Shown: positions 9,047 through 18,451 of the stretch, one piece after another
Position numbering within the stretch: position 1 is the stretch's first letter
Layout of the letters: each line of letters opens with the position of its first letter
NCBI GenBank assembly: GCA_963745665.1
Contig: CAVUYE010000003.1
Coordinates: forward strand, 62,001 to 126,000
From: Bog-473 sp963745665
GTDB lineage: Bacteria; Actinomycetota; Acidimicrobiia; Acidimicrobiales; RAAP-2
Length of the DNA stretch: 64,000 bases
Direction of reading: 5' to 3'
The notes under the pieces: generated by a model
Told to the model about the DNA's origin: nothing
Seen by the model: only the letters and a program-made list of their open reading frames with translations
The model's database searches: none
Position numbers and translations under genes: made by a program

Positions 9047-9130
9047 ACATGAAGTCTGTTAGGAGACGAGCACCGGGCCAAGTGTCTGGCCTGCGAAGAG
9101 TTCGAGGCCCACAACCTGGATCTCTGCCCA

Positions 9131-10552
9131 TCACTGACCGAGGAGGCGGCCCAGAGCCCCGGCCAGCCGGCTCGGGCGGCCGCGCCGGGTCTCGCTGCGG
9201 TCGGCCAGCTTCATGGTCCACAGGCCCACGTTGACGCCGAGCCAGCGCAGCGGCTCGGGCTCCCAACGCGGGGAGACGTGCCCGACCCAGGGCAGCCGGG
9301 TCAGCGGCGTGTCCGCCCCGGTAATCAGGTCGGCCAGCGTGCGCCCGGCCAGGTTGGTCGTCGACACGCCGTCGCCGACGTACCCGCCGGCCCAGGCCAG
9401 GCCCGTGGCGCGGTCCAGACCAACCGAGGAGTGCCAGTCGCGCGGGATCCCGAGCGGTCCGCCCCAGGCATGGGTGAAGCGGGCGCCCGCCACCTCGGGG
9501 AACAGCTCGGCCAGCGTCTGGCGCAGGAGTGCGTGCACCGCCGGCTCGCTGTCGAACGAAGAGGAGATCGTCGAGCCGAAGTGGTACGGGGCCCCCCGGC
9601 CCCCGAAGGCGATGCGGTCATCGGCGGTGCGCTGGCCGTAAATGATCATGTGGCGGTGGTCGGCGAAGGTGGCCCTGCCCTCCAGTCCCGCCCTCGACCA
9701 GAAGTCGGCACCGAGCGGCTCGGTCGCGACCATCAGCGAGTACACGGGGACGATGGCCCGTTCCAGCCCGGGCAGCGTCGCCGTCCACGCCTCGGTGGCG
9801 CGCACCACGAACTCCGCCCACACGGTTCCGCCACTGGTGCGCACCGACGGGCGGTCGCCCGCCTCGCCGGCCTGAATGGCACGCACCTCGGTGTGCTCGT
9901 AGATCCGTACCCCGTGCCGTTCGACGGCAGCGGCCAATCCGCGGGCAAGCAGCGCCGGCTGCAGGACGGCGCAGTGGGGCGTGAACGTCGCGCCGAGGAC
10001 GCCGTCCGCACCGATGACCTCGCGTGTCTCGTCGGGGCCCAGCCAGCGCACGTCGTCCTCGCCGAACCCCAGCGCCCGGGCCTCGTCGATTGCGGCCACG
10101 GCCCGGGCCCGCTGGGCCTCGCTGCGCACCAGGTCGACCGACCCGCCCTTCACGAAGTTGCAGTCGATGCCCTCACCGGCCGCGCTGGCCCCGACGACGT
10201 CGACCGTCTCCTGCATGGCGCGGCGCATCCTCCGCATGGCCTCCACGCCGTGCTGCCGGGCCAGCGCGGCGTCGGAGGTGGCGAACAGCGCGGAGCACCA
10301 GCCGCCGTTGCGCCCCGACGCCCCGAAGCCGGCCACCTCTCGCTCCACGATGACGATGCGCAGCGAGGGGTCCGCCAGCGCCAGCGCGTGAGCCGTCCAC
10401 AGCCCGGTGAAACCGGCGCCGACGATGCAGACGTCGACGTCGAGGTCCTCGGTGAGCACGGGGCGCGGCGGCAGCGGGACCGTGATGGCCTCCCACCAGA
10501 GGGAGAGGCGCTGGTAGCCCGATGCCGCTCCCGGCGTTAGAGCCGTCGCCAC
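9131..10552 (-). CDS. FAD-dependent amine/amino-acid oxidoreductase (DAO family, gamma-glutamylputrescine oxidase-like)
   Basis: A 473-aa DAO-family flavoprotein. The dinucleotide motif VCIVGAGFTG is at 41-50, and the second FAD contact GFGASGRNGGW at about 75-85 is typical of PuuB/glycine oxidase-like enzymes. The C-terminal GGYVGDGVSTTNLAGRTLADL is the usual FAD-closing segment. It overlaps the end of the aminotransferase gene upstream by 16 bp, so they are co-transcribed. The aldehyde dehydrogenase across the divergent region makes a polyamine or amine substrate likely. The exact substrate is inferred from context. Confidence 0.8.
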   Translation of the reverse strand: MATALTPGAASGYQRLSLWWEAITVPLPPRPVLTEDLDVDVCIVGAGFTGLWTAHALALADPSLRIVIVEREVAGFGASGRNGGWCSALFATSDAALARQHGVEAMRRMRRAMQETVDVVGASAAGEGIDCNFVKGGSVDLVRSEAQRARAVAAIDEARALGFGEDDVRWLGPDETREVIGADGVLGATFTPHCAVLQPALLARGLAAAVERHGVRIYEHTEVRAIQAGEAGDRPSVRTSGGTVWAEFVVRATEAWTATLPGLERAIVPVYSLMVATEPLGADFWSRAGLEGRATFADHRHMIIYGQRTADDRIAFGGRGAPYHFGSTISSSFDSEPAVHALLRQTLAELFPEVAGARFTHAWGGPLGIPRDWHSSVGLDRATGLAWAGGYVGDGVSTTNLAGRTLADLITGADTPLTRLPWVGHVSPRWEPEPLRWLGVNVGLWTMKLADRSETRRGRPSRLAGALGRLLGQ

Positions 10553-11913
10553 GCCTCGGTCAGGACCTCGCGCAGCGTGGAGGCGATGAAGTCGAACTCC
10601 TCCTGGCCGCAGATCAGCGGTGGTGACAGCTGCACCACCGGGTCGCCACGGTCGTCGGCCCGGCAGATCAGCCCCGCCTCGAACAGGGCGCCGGACAGGA
10701 AGCCGCGCAGCAGCCGTTCGGATTCGTCGTCGTCGAAGGAGAGCCGTGTCTCCTTGTCCTTGACCAGCTCAATCCCGTAGAAGTAGCCCGCCCCGCGCAC
10801 GTTGCCCACGATGGGCAGGTCCAGCAGGCCGTCCAGGACGGCACGGAACGCTGCCTCGTGCGACTGCACGTGCTGCAGGATCTGCTCCCCCTCGAAGACG
10901 TCCAGGTTGGCCATTGCCACCGCGCAGCTGACCGGGTGCCCGGCGAAGGTGAACCCGTGCAAGAACGACGCCCCGGGAGCGAGGAAGGGCTCCATGAGGC
11001 GGTCCGAGGCGATCATCGCCCCGAGCGGCGCATAGCCCGAGGTCAGACCCTTGGCCACCGTAATGATGTCGGGTTGGTACCCGTAGCGGATGGCTCCGAA
11101 CCAGTGGCCGAGACGGCCGAAGGCGCAGATCACCTCGTCGGAAACGAGGAGCACGCCGTGGCGGTCGCAGATGTCCCGCACACGCTCGAAATAGCCGGGG
11201 GGCGGCGGGAAGCACCCGCCCGCGTTCTGCACGGGCTCGAGGTACACCGCCGCCACTGTGTCCGAACCTTCGCGCTCAATGGCCCGCTCGATCTCGTCGG
11301 CGGCCCACCGGCCGAACGCCACCTCGTCGTCGGCGAACACCTCGGCCCGGTAGAAGTTGGTGTTGGGGACCTTGATCGCCCCGGGCACGAGCGGCTCGAA
11401 CGGCGTCCGCAGCTCGGGGATGCCGGTGATCGACAGGGCACCCATCGACGTGCCGTGGTAGGCGATGGAGCGGCTGATGACCTTGGTCCGCTCGGGCTGG
11501 CCCATGATTCGGAAGTACTGGCGCGCCAGCTTCCACGCAGACTCCACCGCCTCGGAGCCGCCCGTGGTGAAGAAGACTCGGTTGAGATCGCCGGGGGCGT
11601 AGCTGGCGATCCGCTCGGCCAGTTCGATGGCGCGCGGGTGGGCGTAGGTCCAGAGCGGGAAGTAGGCCAGGGTGCCGGCCTGCTTGGCGCCCGCCTCGGC
11701 GAGCTCGGTCCGGCCGTGACCGAGCTGCGACGTGAAGAGGCCGGCCAGCCCGTCCAGGTACCGCTTCCCGTGCTGGTCCCACACGTAGGCACCCTCACCG
11801 CGCACGATCACCGGCACCTCGTGCGTCTCGTAGGTGCCCATGCGGCTGAAATGCATCCACAGGTTGCGCCGCGCCTGATCACTCAGGTTGGAATTTTCCG
11901 GACTGGTGCTCAT
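10537..11913 (-). CDS. Class III (omega) aminotransferase, probable putrescine/diamine-pyruvate transaminase
   Basis: A 458-aa PLP enzyme. Hallmarks: TTGGSEAVESAWKLARQY at 116-133 (phosphate pocket), LVSDEVICAFGRLG with Asp259 for the PLP ring nitrogen, and catalytic Lys288 in TVAKGLTSGY. The N-terminus (HFSRMGTYETHEVPVIVRGE) matches the omega-amino acid:pyruvate/SpuC-like subgroup. ATG 11913 has CGGAGGA seven bases upstream; a longer frame upstream lacks family similarity. It lies in an operon with the FAD oxidoreductase, 28 bp downstream of an Lrp-type regulator. Putrescine to aminobutyraldehyde with pyruvate as acceptor is inferred from the neighbours. Confidence 0.85.
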   Translation of the reverse strand: MSTSPENSNLSDQARRNLWMHFSRMGTYETHEVPVIVRGEGAYVWDQHGKRYLDGLAGLFTSQLGHGRTELAEAGAKQAGTLAYFPLWTYAHPRAIELAERIASYAPGDLNRVFFTTGGSEAVESAWKLARQYFRIMGQPERTKVISRSIAYHGTSMGALSITGIPELRTPFEPLVPGAIKVPNTNFYRAEVFADDEVAFGRWAADEIERAIEREGSDTVAAVYLEPVQNAGGCFPPPPGYFERVRDICDRHGVLLVSDEVICAFGRLGHWFGAIRYGYQPDIITVAKGLTSGYAPLGAMIASDRLMEPFLAPGASFLHGFTFAGHPVSCAVAMANLDVFEGEQILQHVQSHEAAFRAVLDGLLDLPIVGNVRGAGYFYGIELVKDKETRLSFDDDESERLLRGFLSGALFEAGLICRADDRGDPVVQLSPPLICGQEEFDFIASTLREVLTEAWRRL

Positions 11914-11941
11914 TGTTCCTCCGCGTTGGGGATGGGGCCGC

Positions 11942-12451
11942 TCACCGCGTGCCCCAGGTGTAGGTCTGCTTGGCCAGCTTGAGGTAGAGGAAGGTCTCCG
12001 TGGCGCGCACGCCCGGGATGGACCGCACCGAGTCATTGAGGACATGCAGCAGGCGCTCGTCGTCCTCGCACACGATCTCGGCCAGAATGTCGAACGAGCC
12101 GGCGCACATCACGACGTAGTCGACCTCCTGCATGGCGGAGAGCTTCTCGGCCACCTTGCGCGAGTCGCCCTCGACCGAAATCCCGACCATGGCCTGGCGG
12201 GTGAAGCCGAGCTGCAGCGGGTCGGTGACCGCCACGATCTGCATGATCCCCGACTCCCGGAGGCGCTGGACGCGGCGGCGGACGGCCGCCTCGGACAGCC
12301 CTACCGCTTCGGCGATGGCGCCGTAGGGTTGGCGCCCGTCTCGTTGCAGCGCCTCAATGATGGCCCGGTTGGGGGCGTCCAGAAGGACGCTCGTCGCCTG
12401 CACCGGGTCGCTCTGGAGGCCCGCCTCCGCCGACTCCTCGGCGTCGGGCAT
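11942..12451 (-). CDS. Lrp/AsnC family transcriptional regulator
   Basis: A 169-aa feast/famine regulator. The DNA-binding helix-turn-helix is YGAIAEAVGLSEAAVRRRVQ at about 43-62, followed by an RAM/AsnC effector domain (QAMVGISVEGDSRKVAEKL through VRATETFLYLKL). It is the first gene of the minus-strand amine-catabolic unit and diverges from the aldehyde dehydrogenase gene. It probably controls both directions in response to an amino acid or amine. A ~20-residue N-terminal extension precedes the typical start. Confidence 0.88.
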   Translation of the reverse strand: MPDAEESAEAGLQSDPVQATSVLLDAPNRAIIEALQRDGRQPYGAIAEAVGLSEAAVRRRVQRLRESGIMQIVAVTDPLQLGFTRQAMVGISVEGDSRKVAEKLSAMQEVDYVVMCAGSFDILAEIVCEDDERLLHVLNDSVRSIPGVRATETFLYLKLAKQTYTWGTR

Positions 12452-12577
12452 GTCACACCTCTCTTCGTTCTCTGCGGGGGGCGAGCCCCGATCTGCAGAA
12501 TTGTGTCATCTTCAGGACCCCAGTCAAGCAGAATCGTCACATCGGGGCCCCTATCTGGCGGAAACGCTTGTTGGCTA

Positions 12578-12594
12578 TGTGATCTTCTGTGATC
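12578..12594. promoter_or_regulatory. TGTGATC direct repeat in the Lrp/aldehyde dehydrogenase divergent region
   Basis: Two TGTGATC copies start at 12578 and 12588, exactly one helical turn apart, 35-50 bp upstream of the aldehyde dehydrogenase ATG. A protein binding one DNA face, such as the adjacent Lrp-type regulator, is a reasonable candidate. The 177-bp divergent region is also relatively AT-rich around 12500-12600. Confidence 0.35.
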
Positions 12595-12628
12595 CTGTAG
12601 TCAAGGGCCGGGCAAGGAAAGGAGCCGC

Positions 12629-14057
12629 ATGCGCAAGCTGCAGAACTTCGTCGGGGGCGCCTACCGCGACGCAGAGGACGGGCCCAGTGCACCCCTGATC
12701 GACCCGAGCACCGGCGAGGCTTTCGCCGAGGCCCCCGTCTCGGGGGCAGCCGACATCGACCACGCCGTCGGGGTGGCGGCGGATGCCTTCACCTCCTGGC
12801 GCCGCACCACCCCCTCGGAGCGGAGCCTGGCGCTCATCCGGATCGCCGACGCTCTGGAGGCCAGGGCCGAGGACCTCGTCCGGGCCGAGTCCGAGAACAC
12901 CGGCAAGCCCTTCCAGCTCACCATGGACGAGGAGATCCCGCCCATGGTCGACCAGATCCGCTTCTTCGCCGGCGCCGCCCGCAACCTCGAGGGCCTGGCC
13001 GCCGCGGAGTACATGGCCGGCCACACGTCCTTCGTGCGGCGGGAGCCGCTGGGGGTGTGCGGCGCCGTGACGCCGTGGAACTACCCGATGATGATGGCCG
13101 TCTGGAAGTTCGCGCCCGGCGCTGGCGGCCGGGAACACCATGGTGCTCAAGCCGTCGGACACGACCCCGGTGAGCGCGCTGCTGATGGCCGAAATCATGG
13201 CCGAGCACCTTCCACCGGGGGTGTTCAACGTCGTCTGCGGCGACCGCGACACCGGACGAGCCCTGGTGGTGCACGAGACACCGGCCATGGTGTCGGTCAC
13301 CGGCTCGGTGCGCGCCGGCATGGAGGTCGCGGCAGCAGCAGCGCCCACGCTCAAGCGAGTGCATCTCGAGCTGGGCGGCAAGGCCCCTGTCATCGTCTTC
13401 GACGACGCCGATCCCGCCGCGGCCGCCGAAGGGATCGCCGGCGCCGGGTACTTCAACGCGGGGCAGGACTGCACCGCCGCCACCCGCGTCCTCGCCGGGC
13501 CGCGGGTGCACGAAGCCCTCCTGGAGGCGCTCGTGGAGCAGGCCGAAGGGACCACGGTCGGGGGCACCGGCAACGCGGACGCCGACTACGGGCCGCTCAA
13601 CAACGCCAACCAGCTCGAGCGAGTGCGCGGCTTCCTCGAGCGCACGCCGGCCCACGCCTCGGTGCTGACGGGCGGGACGCCGGTGGGCGAGCGCGGCTAC
13701 TGCTTCGCGCCGACAGTCGTGGCCGGTCTCCACCAGAACGACGAGATGATCCAGTCCGAGGTGTTCGGGCCGGTCATCACCGTGCAGGAGTTCAGCGACG
13801 AAGGCGAAGCGCTGCAGTGGGCCAACGGGGTTGAGTACGGCCTGGCCTCGTCGGTGTGGACCCGCGACCACGGCCGGGCCATGCGCATGGCCCGAGATCT
13901 GGACTTCGGTTGTGTGTGGATCAACACGCACATCCCGTTGGTGGCCGAGATGCCGCACGGCGGGTTCAAGCGCTCGGGCTACGGCAAGGACCTCTCCATG
14001 TACGGGTTCGAGGACTACACGCGCATCAAGCACGTGATGAGTTACATCGAGGAGTAA
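12629..14057 (+). CDS. Aminobutyraldehyde dehydrogenase-like NAD-dependent aldehyde dehydrogenase (one frameshift)
   Basis: Oxidises gamma-aminobutyraldehyde (inferred) to GABA. After removing one extra G near 13119 the gene reads as 475 aa, the normal length. The motif GVCGAVTPWNYPMMMAVWKF matches the PatD/YdcW subgroup. The general-base Glu is in HLELGGKAP (codon 13368-13370) and the nucleophile Cys in NAGQDCTA (codon 13470-13472). ATG 12629 follows AAGGAG. Without the correction the frame breaks in the NAD-binding domain (APG instead of APALAAGNT). All catalytic residues are kept, so the shift may be a sequencing error. Alanine dehydrogenase follows 3 bp downstream. Confidence 0.85.
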
Positions 14058-14060
14058 CGC

Positions 14061-15183
14061 ATGATCATCGGAGTCCCCACTGAGGTGAAGACCGACGAGT
14101 GGCGGGTGGCGCTGACGCCGGCGGGTGTGCGCGAGCTCACCTCGGGCGGCCACAGCGTGCTCGTGCAGAGGGGGGCGGGCGACGGTTCGTCCATGCCCGA
14201 CGCCGACTTCATCCGGACCGGCGCGAGGATCGTCGACGCCGCCGAGGATGTCTGGGCGACGGCCGACCTGGTGTGCAAGGTGAAGGAGCCGATCGCCCAG
14301 GAGTTCCCCCTGCTGGGGGCCAGGGAGGATCAGACGCTCTTCACCTACCTCCACCTGGCCGCCTCACGCGGAGTGCACCGACGCGCTCGTCGCGGCCGGC
14401 AACGTGGCCATCGCCTACGAGACCGTGCGCCAGGAGGACAACTCGCTGCCGCTCCTGGCACCCATGAGCGAGGTCGCCGGGAGGATGGCCCCGCTGATGG
14501 GCTCCCACCACCTCATGCGGCCCGGTGGTGGCAGGGGAGTGCTGGTGTGCGGCGTGCCCGGCGTGCGGGCCGCCCGCGTCGTCATCCTCGGCGCCGGCGT
14601 GGCCGGCTTCGCGGCGGCGACCATGGCCGTCGGCATGCACTCCGAGGTCTTCATCCTCGATCGCAACCTCGACCGCCTCCGTGAGGTCGACCACCATTTC
14701 CGCGGCGCCCTCGAGACCGTCGCCTCGTCCGAACACGCCATTGAGGAGGTCTGCCTCGAGGCCGACATCGTGATCGGAGCCGTGCTCGTGGTCGGCGCCC
14801 GGGCGCCGCGTCTGGTGTCGGACGCGCTGGTCGAGAAGATGCGCCACGGGTCGGTGTTGGTCGACATCTCGGTCGACCAGGGCGGCTGCTTCGAGTCGAC
14901 CCGCCCGACCACGCACTCGCACCCTACCTACGAGGTCCACGGGTCGATCTTCTACTGCGTGGCCAACATGCCCGGTGCCGTGCCGCACACGTCGACGCAC
15001 ACGCTCGCCAACGCCACCCTGCCCTATGCGCTCGACATCGCCAATCAGGGATGGCGGAACGCGGTGCGGGCCAACCCGGCACTGGCCGAAGGCGTGAACG
15101 TGGTCGACGGTCAGGTCGTCTACAAGCCGGTGGCTGATGCCCACGGCATGGAGTACACGCCGCTGGCGAAGTTGTTGGACTGA
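14061..15183 (+). CDS. ald: Alanine dehydrogenase (one frameshift)
   Basis: NAD-dependent oxidative deamination of L-alanine to pyruvate and ammonia. With one extra C removed near 14366 the protein is 373 aa, matching the ~371 aa of the family. Seen: N-terminal MIIGVPTEVKTDEWRVALTP, the NAD motif VVILGAGVAGF, and the conserved VDISVDQGGCFESTRPTTHS and YCVANMPGAVPHTST segments. It starts 3 bp after the aldehyde dehydrogenase stop, so they share an operon. Its likely job is to convert the alanine made by a pyruvate-dependent diamine transaminase back to pyruvate. The frame break falls between LHLAAS and AECTDAL. Confidence 0.88.
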
Positions 15184-15216
15184 CGCACCGGAGCTGCACA
15201 ACCGAGAGGAGGTCAC

Positions 15217-16447
15217 ATGACCGACGCCCGCACCTTCATCATCGTCGGCGCCAGCCTGGCGGGAGCCAAGGCGGCGCAGACACTCCGTGACGACGGTTTC
15301 GAGGGAAAGGTCGTCCTGCTCGGCGACGAGCCGGTGCGCCCCTACGAGCGCCCGCCGCTCTCGAAGGAGTACCTGCAGGGCGAGGCGGGACTCGACAAGG
15401 TCTTCGTCCACGACGAGGGCTACTACCGGGAGCACGACATCGATCTCCGCATGTCGACGCACGTGCGAGGCGCTCAACGCCAAGAACCAGGACGTCGTGC
15501 TCTCCTCGGGGGAGCACTTGGCGTACGACGCGGTGCTGCTGACCACCGGTGCGGAGCCCCGCCAGCTGACGGTGCCCGGGTCCGATCTCGAGGGCATCTG
15601 TACCATCTGCGGACCCTGGCCGACTCGGATCGCCTGCGCACCGCCATCGGCGACGCCCGCAGAGTCGTCGTCATCGGCGGCGGATGGATCGGCTGCGAGG
15701 TGGCGGCGGCGGCTCGACTGGCGGGCGCGGAGGTCGCCATCGTGGAAGCGGCCCAGCTGCCACTCGAGCGCGTGCTCGGGCCCGAGCTCGGCGCCTTCTA
15801 CCGGGACGTCCACGCCGAGCACGCGGTGCAGTGGCACCTCGGGAGCGGAGTGGAGGAGCTGCGTGGGATCGGCTCGGGTCGAGGAGGTCCGGCTGGCCGA
15901 TGGCACGGTTCTGCAGGCCGATCTCTTCGTCGTCGGCGTCGGTGTGACGCCCCGGACTGCTCTCGCCGAGGGCGCCGGGCTCACGCTCCAGAACGGGGTC
16001 GTCACCGACGAGTTCCTCGACGTCGAGCGTCGCCCGGGGTCTTCGCCGCCGGTGACGTCGCCAGCGCCTGGCATCCGCTGTTCGAGACGCACATCCGGCT
16101 CGAGCACTGGTCGTCGGCCCTCAACCAGGGTCCGGTCGCCGCCAAGAACATGCTGGGCCAGCCGGTGCCGTACGAGCAGGTCCCGTACTTCTTCTCCGAC
16201 CAGTACGACGTCGGCATGGAGTACTCGGGGTACGCCTCGACGTGGGACCAGGTCGTGCTTTCGCGGCGAGCCGGCGAGCCGCGCGTTCATCGCCTTCTGG
16301 CTGAAGGACGACCTCTTGGCCGCCGGCATGAACGTGAACATCTGGGACGTGAACGATCAGATCGCGGCGTTGGTGGCGGCGAAAGCAGCCCGTCGACCCA
16401 ACCGACTCCGTGACCCGGACGTGGAGTTGTCCAGGGTGGTGCAATAG
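15217..16447 (+). pseudogene. NAD(P)/FAD-dependent ferredoxin reductase-like protein, five frame breaks
   Basis: About 409 aa once frames are joined. It has the two Rossmann motifs of rhodocoxin/putidaredoxin reductases: GASLAGAKAAQTLRDDG at the N-terminus and VVVIGGGWIGCEVAAAARL in the middle. Other landmarks are RPYERPPLSKEYLQG, the GVFAAGDVAS FAD loop and a reductase C-terminal domain (FSDQYDVGMEYSGYA). Frame breaks near 15465, 15600, 15867, 16035 and 16260 are single-base in character (three are clear +1 insertions). No stop or motif loss occurs within the joined frame. It lies 33 bp after alanine dehydrogenase, probably same operon. If intact in the organism it would pass electrons from NAD(P)H to a ferredoxin. 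Called pseudogene only because the frame is broken here. Confidence 0.75.
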
Positions 16448-16490
16448 CGGAGCTCCCTATCGGCCGCCGTTCGCGCTGCGAGGGGTTACC

Positions 16491-16511
16491 ATGTGCTACT
16501 ATGTCGCACAT
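16491..16511 (+). promoter_or_regulatory. Palindromic operator overlapping the -10 of the antitoxin gene
   Basis: A perfect inverted repeat ATGTGC (16491-16496) and GCACAT (16506-16511) encloses the -10-like hexamer TACTAT (16497-16502). The distance from this hexamer to ATG 16510 is about 7 bp, so the antitoxin mRNA may be leaderless and repressed by the antitoxin binding this site. Confidence 0.5.
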
Positions 16512-16799
16512 GGCCACCATCGGCGTTAGAGAATTGCGGAGGGATGCCAGCCGATGGCTGGCGCGAGTGCGCGCGCAGGGGAAGCGGTCGTGGTGACGGA
16601 CCGGGGGCGGCCAGTCGCCAAGATGATCCCGATACGAGACGGCGGAGGGTACGAGGCGCTCGTGGCTGAAGGTCGGATCGCACCTGGTCCAGGGCGTCCG
16701 CTCGGCGAGGTTCTGCGGGCTTTGGACTCTGACCTCCCACCAGACAGTGGGCCCTCGGTATCGGAGCAGCTTGCAGAGCTGCGCGCCGACGAACGTTGA
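16510..16799 (+). CDS. Phd/YefM-type antitoxin of a VapBC-like pair (one frameshift)
   Basis: Small DNA-binding antitoxin, 95 aa after correction. The N-terminus MATIGVRELRRDASRWLARV and TDRGRPVAKMIPI are typical of Phd/RelB antitoxins in actinobacteria; the acidic C-terminal half should wrap the toxin. An extra GC in a CGCGCGC run near 16573-16579 breaks the frame between ARVR and AGEAVVVTD. ATG 16510 is preferred to the in-frame ATG 16501 because the likely -10 overlaps the latter. The toxin start follows 1 bp after the stop. Confidence 0.75.
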
Positions 16800-16800
16800 C

Positions 16801-17193
16801 GTGGACATCTGGTACCTCGACACCTCGGCGCTGGCCAAACTGGTACGCCCCGAGCCGGAGACGGCAGCCCTGCGCCGTTGGCTGACTCGAAAGCAATGGA
16901 TCGTCTCGGATCTCCATCGCACCGAACTTCGCCGGGCTGCGATCCGCGCTGGGGGTCGCGCTCCGGCCCGCGCTGACCGGCTCCTTGCCGAGAGTGACGT
17001 GCTTCGGATCGAAGCGGATACCTTCGATCAGGCAGGATTCATGGAGCCGGCGGGATTGCGATCGCTGGATGCACTGCACCTGGCGGCAGCGATGAGCCTC
17101 GGTTCCGATCTTGCGGGCATCGTCGCCTACGACGAGCGATTGATCCACGCTGCGTCCCACTCGGGAATCATCACGGCGTCACCCGGAATCTGA
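16801..17193 (+). CDS. PIN-domain toxin (VapC-like ribonuclease)
   Basis: A 130-aa PIN-domain RNase. The four acidic metal-binding positions are all visible: Asp in IWYLDTSALAKL, Glu in HRTELRRAA, Asp in SLDALHLAAA and Asp in VAYDERL. GTG 16801 begins one base after the antitoxin stop, the usual coupling. The end overlaps the convergent thiolase gene by 15 bp. Expected to cut tRNA or other RNA when not held by the antitoxin. Confidence 0.82.
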   Translation: MDIWYLDTSALAKLVRPEPETAALRRWLTRKQWIVSDLHRTELRRAAIRAGGRAPARADRLLAESDVLRIEADTFDQAGFMEPAGLRSLDALHLAAAMSLGSDLAGIVAYDERLIHAASHSGIITASPGI

Positions 17194-18451
17194 CGACAGC
17201 TGCCAGGTATCGACGCGGTCGCGAAGAGGGTTCTGCCGCTCCTCAATCGGGCCGATCAGCCCAGCTGCGAGCCCGACCACCGAGACGAACGACACCATCT
17301 CCCCGGGGTAGCCCCCGAGGTTGTGCGTCATGGCCAGGCCGCGGTCGGTGGTGGCGATCTGGCGGTCCGCCGGCGCCTCCCGGCGCATCTGCAGCCAGCA
17401 TTCGAAGAACATGCGCAGGCCGGAGGCGCCGACCGGATGCCCGAAGGACTTCAGCCCGCCGTCGGGGTTGATCGGCAGGTCGCCGTCGAGGTCGAACGTG
17501 CCGGCGAGCACCTCCTTCCATGCGGTGCCGCGCGGGGCGAAGCCGAGGTCCTCCATCAGCACGAGCTCGGTCGGCGTGAAGCAGTCGTGCACCTCCGCCA
17601 TGGCCAGCTGCCGGCGTGGGTCGGTGATGCCCGCCTGCGCGTAGGCGTCAGCTGCTGCGGCCTCGCATTCCGGGAAGTGGGTGTAGTCGTAGCCGGGGTC
17701 GATGAGGCCGGAACCGCTGCCGGCCATGAAGGACAGCGCCTTGATGTAGATCGGCTTGTCGGTGTACCGCAACGCGTCCTCCGCCCGCACGACGATGGCC
17801 GCGGCCGCACCGTCGGCCACGCCGGCGCAGTCGAAGACGCCGAGCGTGCCGGCCAGCCGGGGCGAGCCCAGCGCCGTCTCCTTGGTGATCTCACGGCGGA
17901 ACTGCGCCCGCGGGTTGCGCGCGCCGTTGTAGTGGTTCTTCACCGCAATCGACGCCAGGACGTCCGCCATGGTCTCCTCGTCCACCCCGTACTTCTGCCC
18001 GTAGGCCGGCGCCACCATGGAGAACATGGCCGCCGCCGTCAGTGTGCGCGCCGTGCCGTCACCCGGAGGGTTCATGGCGTTGAGCCCCTGGATACCCGCT
18101 GTCCTTCACCTTCTCCGCGCCGACGGCCATGGCCACGTCGTAGGCGCCCGAGGCCACGGCGTAGACCGCGCCACGCAGCGCTTCGGAGCCCGTGGTGCAG
18201 TAGTTCTCGACCCGCGTCACCGGCTTGTTGTGCAGCTGCAGCGGCCGCGCCAACGTGATACCGCTCATGCCGCTCTGCGCGGTGCCGAACCAGTAGGCAT
18301 CGACGTCGTCCTTGGACACGCCAGCGGAGTCGAATGCCTCGGTGCTGGCGTCGACGATGAGGTCGTCGAGACCCTTGTCCCACAGCTCGGCGAACTTCGT
18401 GCAACCCATGCCGACGATGGCGACCTTGTCGTGGACGCCGTGCGATCCCAT
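17179..18451 (-). CDS. Thiolase family protein (SCP-x/nonspecific lipid-transfer type, one frameshift)
   Basis: Thiolase-fold acetyl-CoA acyltransferase of 423 aa after removing one extra base near 18088. Nucleophile Cys is in NYCTTGSEAL. Later motifs include AEVHDCFTPTELVL and GGLKSFGHPVGASG with the active-site His. The spacing is that of SCP-x-like thiolases rather than FadA. The ATG shares its A with the TGA stop of the upstream HMG-CoA-synthase-like/DUF35 gene (TGATG), so translation is coupled. Such pairs act on acyl-CoA chains (lipid or sterol side-chain degradation, or polyketide-like condensation); which one is not shown. The 3' end overlaps the PIN toxin gene. Confidence 0.78.
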
